DNA of 64,000 nucleotides, from positions 2,294,001-2,358,000 of the forward strand of contig NZ_CP113062.1 in assembly GCF_026625765.1 (NCBI RefSeq). Direction: 5' to 3'. Positions 58,243-64,000 of this stretch are shown piece after piece. The notes beneath the pieces were generated by a model. The model searched no databases and had not been told where the DNA came from. It was given only the letters and a program-made list of their open reading frames with translations. The number at the start of each line of letters is the position of its first letter. The stretch's first letter is position 1. Position numbers and translations under genes: made by a program. The stretch comes from Frigoribacterium sp. SL97. Lineage in GTDB: Bacteria; Actinomycetota; Actinomycetes; Actinomycetales; Microbacteriaceae.

Positions 58243-58512
58243 TCAGCGGCGCCGGCCGGAGGCCCATCTCGAGTTGCCGCTGGCGAGGATGCCGATGCCC
58301 CAGAGGATGGCGGCGTTGAGCAGCAGGGCGAAGGACGCGGCGCGGGTGAGCCCCGCCCACCAGACGATGCGGCGCCCCCAGAACTCACCGTCGACGGAGG
58401 CGCCGATGGCGGTGAAGGTGAGGGCGATGAGGGTGATGACCCCGACGGCCATGGCAGCGGTCCAGGCGCGCTGGACGACGAGCATCGCGGAGACGGGGTC
58501 GGGGGCTGCCAT
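58243..58512 (-). CDS. Two-helix membrane protein
   Basis: This 89-residue protein has hydrophobic helices at about 17-40 and 56-75. The cassette ATG at 58523 has the usual 11-nt spacing, but the gene starts ATGG, so the leader lacks its TGA at that point and reads on. Confidence 0.65.
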   Translation of the reverse strand: MAAPDPVSAMLVVQRAWTAAMAVGVITLIALTFTAIGASVDGEFWGRRIVWWAGLTRAASFALLLNAAILWGIGILASGNSRWASGRRR

Positions 58513-58568
58513 GCGGGTCTCATGCGCGGCGGCCGAGCGCTCACACCTCCCGGCCGGGCGGCCGCAGC

Positions 58569-58583
58569 TAGCCTCCTCCGGTG
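58569..58583 (+). promoter_or_regulatory. Promoter -10 with leaderless GTG start
   Basis: TAGCCT at 58569-58574 lies 6 nt before the GTG at 58581. Confidence 0.5.
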
Positions 58584-59210
58584 ACGAATCAGGACGTGTG
58601 GCTGACCCCTGACGACCGTGAGCCGGCGGTGGCCGCCGACCCGTTCATCGGCGTCGACGCGACCGTTGGCGACTTCTGGCAGTTCGCCCTCGGTGACCTG
58701 CGGATGAACGCAGCTCGCGGACACCTCGGGGAGTTCCTCGTCGGGAAGGCTCTGGGCCTCGAGCAGCTCCGCCGGGTCGAGTGGGACGCCTACGACCTCC
58801 TCGTCGACGACGGCGAGGGCGGCATCACTATCGAGGTGAAGACGTCGGCGTACCTACAGGCGTGGGATCAGCGGCGTCCATCGGCGATCAAGTTCACCGG
58901 GCTCCGCGGCCTGCGGACGCACCCTCGAGGCGGCGAGGACCCGGCCGGCCGCCGGATGAACGCGATGGTCTACGTCTTCTGCGTGCAGACGGCGACCGAG
59001 CACGCCAGCTACGACACTCTCGACGTCGGGCAGTGGGAGTTCTACGTGGTGCCCCGGTCGATGCTCGACAACGGGGTCCGGCAGTCCATCAGCATCACCC
59101 CGCTCCGGCAGCTGGCAGGGAAGCCGGTCCGGTGGCGGGAGCTCGGCGCCGCGGTCCGCCGGGCCGGCGCCGGGGAGCGACGGGACGACGACGGGCCGTG
59201 GTGGAGCTGA
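58581..59210 (+). CDS. PD-(D/E)XK-type nuclease-like protein
   Basis: This 209-residue protein has a restriction-endonuclease-like core: an N-terminal helix RGHLGEFLVGKALGL, then WDAYDLLVDDGEGGITIEVKTS with the catalytic Asp and ExK, and a strand AMVYVFCVQ. Specificity is unknown. It is a lone plus-strand gene with a leaderless promoter and stands directly before the second CRISPR-like cluster. With the Mrr-like gene at 20 kb it may form a defence or interference cargo. Confidence 0.75.
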   Translation: MTNQDVWLTPDDREPAVAADPFIGVDATVGDFWQFALGDLRMNAARGHLGEFLVGKALGLEQLRRVEWDAYDLLVDDGEGGITIEVKTSAYLQAWDQRRPSAIKFTGLRGLRTHPRGGEDPAGRRMNAMVYVFCVQTATEHASYDTLDVGQWEFYVVPRSMLDNGVRQSISITPLRQLAGKPVRWRELGAAVRRAGAGERRDDDGPWWS

Positions 59211-59561
59211 GGTAGACCCCCGCGGTGGCGGGGAGGGGATCGACCGGTAGAGGACGTCCATGTACGGAACACCCCCGCGGTGGCGGGGAGAGCGTTGGTC
59301 AGGATGACCTCGGCGATCGGATCACCCCCGCGGTGGCGGGGAACAGGTCGTCAGTGAAGGACTTCGGAACACCCCCGCGGTGGCGGGGAGCTGGTCGAGG
59401 TCGTGACTCTCATCGGAACACCCCCGCGGTGGCGGGGAGAAGGGTCTCGCAGGCAAGCTCCCTTCGGAACACCCCCGCGGCGGCGGGGAAGGACCCTCGC
59501 CCTGAGGCGAGGATGTGGAGACCAGAGTCGATGATCGGAACACCCCCGCGGTGGCGGGGAG
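59210..59561 (-). CRISPR. CRISPR-like cluster 2: seven repeats, spacers 21-45 nt
   Basis: Seven copies of a repeat that reads CCCCGCCACCGCGGGGGTG on the minus strand, framed by CTCC and TTCCG, lie at about 59210-59235 (degenerate), 59265-59290, 59318-59343, 59365-59390, 59414-59439, 59465-59490 and 59536-59561. With a 26-nt repeat the intervals are 29, 27, 21, 23, 25 and 45 nt. The repeat has type I-E architecture, but a real type I-E array has nearly constant 32-33-nt spacers. The 45-nt interval holds its own hairpin (CCTCGCCCTGAGGCGAGG). The array lies between convergent genes, co-oriented with the minus gene ending at 59569. Confidence 0.65.
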
Positions 59562-59568
59562 ACGGCAC

Positions 59569-60060
59569 CTACTCGGCGGCCGCCTTGAGCTCGGCGAGCT
59601 GGGTGCCGACGGAGCAGAAGTCCGGAGTCTGCCCGGTGGCCTCGACGAAGTTCGGGATCTCCGACGGGTAGCCGGAGGGGCCGACGACCTTCGCCTTGAA
59701 CAGGTCCGCCTGCGCCGCGTTGTAGTCCACGCGGATGCTGCGGTACGTCGAGACGTACGCCATGGCAGGCGACTCGACGAACGTCGGGCTGTTGTCGGTG
59801 GACGTCGCGCCGGCGGCCATGCAGGCGTTGTCGGCGGCCGACGTCAGGGACTCCCAGTTCGTGATGACCTGGTCGTACTGCTTCTCGACGTTGGCGGGAC
59901 CGACGACGTCGGCGCCCTTCTTCGCCCACGCACCGCCGAAGCTGAGCGCACCGAAGATGACGGCGAAGAAGACGACGACACCGACACCGATCAGGCCCCA
60001 GCGGACACCGGTGCTGATGGGCTTCTTCTCGAAGCGGTCAGCCCGGTCCTCCCAGCTCAC
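59569..60060 (-). CDS. Single-pass membrane protein
   Basis: This 163-residue protein has a short basic cytoplasmic end, one transmembrane helix (about 20-43) and an extracytoplasmic domain with two cysteines (DNACMAAG and DFCSVG) that could form a disulphide. GTG start overlaps the lipoprotein stop (GTGA), so the two are probably a functional pair at the cell surface. Confidence 0.75.
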   Translation of the reverse strand: MSWEDRADRFEKKPISTGVRWGLIGVGVVVFFAVIFGALSFGGAWAKKGADVVGPANVEKQYDQVITNWESLTSAADNACMAAGATSTDNSPTFVESPAMAYVSTYRSIRVDYNAAQADLFKAKVVGPSGYPSEIPNFVEATGQTPDFCSVGTQLAELKAAAE

Positions 60061-60659
60061 TTGCCGAGCCCGTCGATGAGGCCCTGCGCGGCAGCGGGGT
60101 CGCCGGCCGCGAGCTTCTCCTCGGCCTGCTTCGTCACGGCGTCGGCGTCCGTGTCGATGCTGACGGAGAGGCTGGCACGCTGGAAGTCGTTCAGTGCCGT
60201 GGTGCAGAACGTCGGCAGGTTGAAGAAGTCGACGTACTGCCCGCCGGGCGTGAAACCGAAGCGGTAGGGCGGCGGCGAGCCGTGGAACATGCCGTCGACC
60301 GACTGGTTCTCGAGCAGGACGGTGCTGCCGTCGCTGTAGTGCTTCGGCGACTGGCCCGGGTAGAAGGACACGCTCGACGAGGTCAGCTTGCCCTTCACCG
60401 CGACGGTGAAGATGGGGGCGGCGTCCGACGGCGGGAACACCGTGCACCAGATGATCGAGGCGGGGTCGTCGTAGAGCTCCTGCGCGGCGATGTAGTTCTC
60501 GTACTCGGCGTCGCCGGACACGTCCGGAGCGGTGCGGCCGTCGAACTTCTCGACCGACTCCTTCCGCTGCGTGTCGCGGGTGGACTCCTCCATGGTGCAG
60601 GCCGTGAGGCTGCCGATGATGCCGACGGCGAGGACCGCGGCGAGGATCTTGCGCTTCAA
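60057..60659 (-). CDS. Lipoprotein with TTG start
   Basis: This 200-residue protein has signal sequence MKRKILAAVLAVGIIG and lipobox SLTAC (Cys at about 21). The mature domain has two further cysteines (IIWCTVF and TFCTTAL). Function unknown. AGGAGAC lies before TTG 60659. Upstream, the cassette leader at 60742 is only MT, but a following 25-codon frame from GTG 60733 ends in a TGA that overlaps this TTG (TTGA), a relay form of the same coupling. Confidence 0.75.
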   Translation of the reverse strand: MKRKILAAVLAVGIIGSLTACTMEESTRDTQRKESVEKFDGRTAPDVSGDAEYENYIAAQELYDDPASIIWCTVFPPSDAAPIFTVAVKGKLTSSSVSFYPGQSPKHYSDGSTVLLENQSVDGMFHGSPPPYRFGFTPGGQYVDFFNLPTFCTTALNDFQRASLSVSIDTDADAVTKQAEEKLAAGDPAAAQGLIDGLGK

Positions 60660-60742
60660 GATGTGTCTCCTGGGTGTGGTGTCGCGGCGGACGCTGGTGC
60701 TGACCAGGGCGGTCGCGGCGGTGCTCGCTTCACTCAGGTCAT
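60656..60742 (-). other. Two-step leader frame before the lipoprotein
   Basis: The cassette ATG at 60742 reads ATG ACC TGA. The next base begins GTG at 60733, which opens a Pro/Ala-rich 25-codon frame ending TGA at 60656-60658, overlapping the TTG start of the lipoprotein. The relay suggests that coupling was kept although the first leader was shortened. Confidence 0.5.
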
Positions 60743-60761
60743 GCGCGGCAGCCCGCGCGCC

Positions 60762-61178
60762 TCACGCGACGCGGGAGAGGACCGAAGCGGCCGCCGGGTC
60801 GAGGGACGTGCCGGGCAGACGCTTCCTGAGCTCGGCGACCTCGCGGCGGAGCATCTTCGTCTCGTAGGCAGGGCGGTCCCAGCGGTAGAGCCGGTCGAGG
60901 TCGTAGGCGTCGTAGATGCGGGCGTAGTCGTCGCGGCGCTTGAGGTTCTTGAACGCCCGTGACTCGAACTCGTCGAGGACACGCATCTGGTAGAAGCCGC
61001 CGTCGTTCTTGAGCAGCCGCCAGGCGAGCGGGAACGTGTAGAACTCGTCGGCGATCGCCGCACGCTTCCACCGCTCGGTGCCGGTGGCGAGGGTGCGGAG
61101 CATCCGGAGGTCGCCAGGGGTCGCACCTGCGAAGGGCGAACGGTTGCGGCGGCGCCGGCGGGCGATGGTCTTCGGCAT
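60762..61178 (-). CDS. Hypothetical basic protein
   Basis: This 138-residue protein has a very basic N-terminus (TIARRRRRNRSPFAG) and a helical, Tyr/Arg/Asp-rich body (DDYARIYDAYDLDRLYRWDR). Function unknown. The ATG at 61178 overlaps the stop of a ten-codon leader (TGATG) opened at 61210. Confidence 0.65.
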   Translation of the reverse strand: MPKTIARRRRRNRSPFAGATPGDLRMLRTLATGTERWKRAAIADEFYTFPLAWRLLKNDGGFYQMRVLDEFESRAFKNLKRRDDYARIYDAYDLDRLYRWDRPAYETKMLRREVAELRKRLPGTSLDPAAASVLSRVA

Positions 61179-61227
61179 CAGGGTCCTTCGGTCGGGGGTA
61201 CGGGACTCATGCGCGGCTCGAGCAGAC

Positions 61228-61275
61228 TGTCGCAACTGACGCACACCGCGGTATGCTTGACTGACGCAACTGACG
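61228..61275 (+). promoter_or_regulatory. Promoter and operator of RES module 2
   Basis: The -10 box TATGCT lies at 61252-61257. The direct repeats TGTCGCAACTGACG (61228-61241) and TGACGCAACTGACG (61262-61275) flank it, as expected for autoregulation. GGAGGAACG supplies the ribosome site before ATG 61287. Confidence 0.65.
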
Positions 61276-61286
61276 ATGGAGGAACG

Positions 61287-61850
61287 ATGAGAGGCATAGC
61301 CCCTGAGGCCCGCCGCGACACCGAACACCCGGTCACGCCCGCTGCCGGAACCGCCGAGCGTGAGGAGCTTCTCGCTGCCATCCGTGACCACCTCGAGGGC
61401 GTGGACCTCCGCCCCGTCATGGACGTCCTCGGAGGAGTCGACGCGATGGCCACACGGATGCTCGCCAGCGTCCCCGGCGCGAACGTCTACGACGATGCGC
61501 TCGGCCCCTTCTACGACACCACCAGCCTCGGGCGCTGGAAGGGCATCCGCCGCCAGTCCATCGACGGCCAGGTCCGCCGAGGCGACGTCCTCTGCGTGAC
61601 GACGTCCGACGGCCACCGCCTCTACCCGTCGTTCCAGTTCGACGGCCCCGACGGCACGCCGCTGCCCGACCTCGCCCGTGTCCTCGCCGTCCTCGACCCG
61701 CGTCGCGCAGACGTGTGGGGTGACGCCATCTGGGTACGTGAGCCGCGCCCCGAGCTCGGCGACCGCTCCCCCGCGCAAGCCCTTCGGGACGGCGACGCCG
61801 ACGACGTCATCGCGCTCGCTCGCCAAGCCGGCGCACTGCTGGCGTCATGA
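61287..61850 (+). CDS. Xre/MbcA/ParS-type antitoxin (module 2)
   Basis: This 187-residue protein has a helical N-terminal region, a winged-helix-like middle (GRWKGIRRQSIDGQVRRG then RLYPSFQFDGPDG) and a C-terminal segment WVREPRPELGDRSPAQALRD that matches the MbcA/ParS toxin-binding motif. It sits immediately before a RES toxin gene and overlaps it by ATGA. It shares its plan, but little sequence, with the antitoxin at 46 kb. Confidence 0.75.
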   Translation: MRGIAPEARRDTEHPVTPAAGTAEREELLAAIRDHLEGVDLRPVMDVLGGVDAMATRMLASVPGANVYDDALGPFYDTTSLGRWKGIRRQSIDGQVRRGDVLCVTTSDGHRLYPSFQFDGPDGTPLPDLARVLAVLDPRRADVWGDAIWVREPRPELGDRSPAQALRDGDADDVIALARQAGALLAS

Positions 61851-62479
61851 CATCCCGCAACGACCTCGCACAGCAGCCACCGCAGCCGGGCCAGGACCTC
61901 ACCAGCTTCCCCGCCGTCGACGGCCCGGCTGCACGGCAGTGGCGTGCGCACTCCGTCAACTTCGGGCCCTGGTTCTTCGGCACCACCGGCGCCGGCCGCT
62001 TCGACCTGCCTGACACCGGCGACGACGGCACCTGCTACTTCGCCGACGAGGTCGAGACCGCCGTCCGCGAGAGCCTCGGCCCGCGCCTGTCCGCCGACCA
62101 GACCGTCACACCCGACCTGGCCGCAGCCTTCACCGTCTCCGCCATCGTGCCTCCCTCGCCGCGGCGGTACGCCGACGTCAACGACAAGGCCGCCGTCCAC
62201 CACGGCGTCACCCGAGAGCTGACGACGACCGTCCGCTACGACGTCACGAACGCCTGGGCAGACGCTCTCCACCAGGCCGGCTTCGACGGCGTCCGGTACG
62301 CGTCGCGGTTCACGACCGAGGCAGCCCCGAACTCCTGGGCGCTGTTCGGACCGAAGGGTCCTGACGCGTCGCTCGCAGTTGTCGACGCCGAGCAGCTGAC
62401 AGGCTCGGACGCGTGCGCGGCCGCGGGCATCACCGTCCTCGCGCCGCCGCCGGCGAAGCGCGCGCTGCGGATCATCTGA
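61847..62479 (+). CDS. RES-domain toxin (module 2)
   Basis: This 210-residue protein has the RES pattern: RQWRAHS (Arg), GRFDLP, then CYFADEVETAVRES with the Glu, and NSWALFG further on. Characterised relatives consume NAD+ or modify host enzymes. The ATGA overlap with the antitoxin gene ensures coupled synthesis. Such modules usually stabilise plasmids or act in phage defence. Confidence 0.8.
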   Translation: MTSRNDLAQQPPQPGQDLTSFPAVDGPAARQWRAHSVNFGPWFFGTTGAGRFDLPDTGDDGTCYFADEVETAVRESLGPRLSADQTVTPDLAAAFTVSAIVPPSPRRYADVNDKAAVHHGVTRELTTTVRYDVTNAWADALHQAGFDGVRYASRFTTEAAPNSWALFGPKGPDASLAVVDAEQLTGSDACAAAGITVLAPPPAKRALRII

Positions 62480-62504
62480 GCTGCAGCGTGTACAGGACCA
62501 CTTC

Positions 62505-62903
62505 ATGACCCATCGGCCACATCAGCCCCGCAGAGATTCGTTCGACGACGTCGCCTTCCGCTACTTCGAGCAGGAGCTCCTCAACTCGACGGCTGACCCC
62601 CGCATCTTCCCCGACCTCCCCGAGCACGTCCGAGCGAGGCTGCCGATCCGAGCCAACCGGCACGACGCGTGGTCCCGCGCTCGAGACGACTTCAAGGGCT
62701 ACTCGCGCCAGCCCTTCGCCGAGCTGTGGGACTGGCTCCGATCGGTGGACGTGCTGCGGTCGCCGACATCGGACGAGCGAGCTGCCATGGCCCAAGCCCG
62801 CGAGCTGACCGGATTGGATCTGCCGACCGGCAGCGACGTCGTCGAACTCGAGCAGCTGCGCGTCATGCTCCCCGACGTACACGAGAAGCTCATGCGCCAC
62901 TGA
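62505..62903 (+). CDS. Hypothetical acidic protein
   Basis: This 132-residue protein begins 25 nt after the RES toxin gene and may be its third operon member. It is helical with Trp/Phe-rich segments (FAELWDWLRSVDVL). No family is recognised. Confidence 0.6.
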   Translation: MTHRPHQPRRDSFDDVAFRYFEQELLNSTADPRIFPDLPEHVRARLPIRANRHDAWSRARDDFKGYSRQPFAELWDWLRSVDVLRSPTSDERAAMAQARELTGLDLPTGSDVVELEQLRVMLPDVHEKLMRH

Positions 62904-64000
62904 CCCACATCGCTCTCCCCGGTGCGCGGTCGCGCGCCACCCCGACGGCGGTCGCCGACCACCAGCCCCACCCCCGCGAGCACGACCCGTGCGAGCCCGG
63001 CGGTCGCCGAACCTGACGACCAACTGGCGACACCGATCTGACGAGTGGAGGCCATTAGATGAGAGGGCAGCCCGATTAGAAGAGAGGGTCGGTCGCTGGC
63101 GCTCCCTCCCCCGTTCCCCTTCACGAACAGCCACACGTCAACCGCGATGAGACACCCTTCTCGTCTGACCTCCTGACGCCACCACCTCGACACCGCAGCC
63201 CACCTCACCCGGCCATCTCGAGAACGTGACCCGCACGCACGACTCAGCCACCTCGACAACGACGCGGCACGCCTGGCGCTCCGCGCCGGCGCCGCATACC
63301 GCGCGCTTCGCGCGCTCTCCCCACACGTCCCGTCCGGGTCGCTTCGCGACCCTCTCCTTGCATCCGCTCCACCCCCGCACGGTCACGATGACCTGCTCGT
63401 CCACCATCTCGTCCACCGCGTGCACGGCACGCGTGGCAGCTGCTCGTCACCCCGTTCGTCTCCCCAGGGCGGATGCCTGATCGAAGGTGCTGACGCACCT
63501 TGCCTGCCGGCGGCCTCACACGGGTGGGGTGTCGCAGTTCGTCTCTCGGTCCGTGCACCCGCACGTCTGGCATCTCGTCTCCCCTGAGGCGTCCACCGGA
63601 ACGCCTCCCGCTGCGTCATCCGGGTCGTCTGGCCTGTGCGTGCCGGTGCCGCACCTGCCGGAGCTTCGTGTCGTTCCGGTCACCGGGACGGCGGGGCGTT
63701 GCGGGTATCGAACCGGTGTCGAGGTGGCTCCCTGCCGGGGGCTTCCTCATGGCCGGGTGAGTGCGAACAGGCTGCGGGTCGTCTGCCGGGACGGTGGAGC
63801 GATGCGGGTGACGGACCGGTCCCGGAAGAAGCAGACCCGGTGCGCATGAACCAGCCATCGGAGAGGCCCCCGGCAGGGGTGACGACGAGCACGCACGCTG
63901 CGCGCACAAGGAGGGCGGTTCCCGACGCATCACGAAGTGGTGTGGCGTGCCAGGCGAGGCAGACGCTCACAGCGTCAACCAGCCCCTGAGCTGCACACGG
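62904..64000. other. 1.1-kb non-coding region with palindromes and repeats
   Basis: No convincing gene is seen. The region holds direct repeats ATTAGATGAGAGGG / ATTAGAAGAGAGGG (63056-63087), three hairpins with 3-nt loops (GCGCGC-TTC-GCGCGC near 63302, GGGTCGC-TTC-GCGACCC at 63339-63355, CGCGTGC-ACG-GCACGCG near 63417), a 13-bp inverted repeat CCCTGCCGGGGGC (63730-63742) / GCCCCCGGCAGGG (63866-63878) and two imperfect 22-nt direct repeats (63685-63706, 63788-63809). Such density suggests a replication, partition or end region. Confidence 0.5.

Larger units (their letters stand above)
309..61217. repeat. Dispersed start cassette GCCGCGCATG (34 copies) and variant GCCGCATGTCT (5 copies)
   Basis: ATG positions on the plus strand: 317, 2417, 5219, 6680, 8913, 9566, 10451, 10795, 39159. 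On the minus strand: 11915, 12823, 13716, 17673, 19213, 19507, 23308, 26447, 31321, 33523, 34291, 36471, 43010, 43840, 44872, 47333, 49183, 51962, 53915, 54339, 55992, 58233, 58523, 60742, 61210. Two copies (10451, 49183) differ by one base. Variant copies, all minus: 16158, 25741, 37464, 39142, 57738. Every copy points toward a gene starting within about 80 nt. In 24 copies the ATG opens a frame whose TGA overlaps the gene start as xTGA. Confidence 0.9.

Noticed and set aside
3553..59561. Calling the repeat clusters ordinary type I-E CRISPR arrays
   Set aside because: Repeat architecture fits, but interval lengths vary from 21 to 45 nt, there are no cas genes, and the clusters lie in 3' UTR positions. 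They are listed as CRISPR-like only.
309..61217. The cassette as a Shine-Dalgarno sequence or a sigma-70 promoter
   Set aside because: GCCGCGC is not complementary to the 16S 3' end, contains no -10 or -35 likeness, and no conserved bases are seen further upstream.
63680..63730. A tRNA-like T-arm (GGTTCGATACC on the minus strand)
   Set aside because: The five-base stem does not pair and no acceptor, D or anticodon arm can be built around it.
1..64000. Phage structural or packaging genes
   Set aside because: No terminase, portal, capsid, tape-measure or lysis gene was recognised, so the window cannot be called a phage from its content.

Overview
The window is very G+C-rich DNA (about 70% by eye) with actinobacterial traits: frequent GTG starts, dense 4-nt ATGA/GTGA gene overlaps, TANNNT -10 boxes with leaderless starts, a DUF2637-type membrane protein, and CRISPR-like repeats of the actinobacterial type I-E kind. 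There are no rRNA or tRNA genes and no chromosomal housekeeping operons. A PcfJ-like protein, a 1.6-kDa-codon methylase-helicase, two RES toxin-antitoxin modules, nucleases, DNA-repair genes and many short genes without known relatives suggest a large plasmid, integrative element or phage-plasmid of a high-GC actinobacterium (Microbacteriaceae-like is a guess). No capsid, terminase, relaxase or replication initiator was recognised, so the element type stays open.

Layout. 1-11.5 kb runs on the plus strand: end of a helical protein, an NAD-dependent DNA ligase, a short CRISPR-like cluster, two proteins sharing an N-terminal HPRA..G.FT.K motif, a PcfJ-like protein, a PARP-type ADP-ribosyltransferase, a lipoprotein, a DEDDh exonuclease and a macrodomain protein. 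A strong terminator at 11.55 kb separates this from a long, mostly minus-strand region (11.6-58.5 kb): a uracil-DNA-glycosylase-like protein, a CCA-adding-enzyme relative with HD domain, a SLOG protein, an SRAP protein, a HAD protein, a nucleotidyltransferase, the 1613-aa methylase/helicase, a tandem family of membrane proteins, a UvrD-like helicase split by an in-frame TAG, a J-domain protein, a degenerate ImmA/IrrE-like protein, a RES/Xre module, an HD hydrolase, a 910-aa unknown protein, a flotillin and small membrane proteins. Isolated plus-strand genes in this region (20.2, 43.98, 44.9, 52.0, 58.6 kb) mostly have their own promoters and look leaderless. From 58.6 kb come a PD-(D/E)XK-type protein, a second CRISPR-like cluster, lipoproteins and a second RES/Xre module. 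The last 1.1 kb is non-coding and rich in palindromes and direct repeats.

The most striking property is a repeated start cassette. The 10-mer GCCGCGCATG occurs 32 times exactly (34 with two one-base variants), always just upstream of a gene and always pointing in that gene's direction. In most cases its ATG opens a tiny reading frame, 17 times exactly four sense codons, whose TGA overlaps the ATGA or GTGA start of the real gene. A sister element, GCCGCATGTCT, occurs five times, and a third form with ACG instead of ATG occurs three times. This looks like an element-wide system of minimal leader peptides or oriented regulatory sites.

Functionally, the genes cluster around NAD/ADP-ribose chemistry (ligase, PARP, macrodomain, SLOG, RES toxins that in characterised members degrade NAD) and around DNA repair or invasion (ligase, UDG-like, SRAP, exonuclease, helicases, nucleases, methylase).
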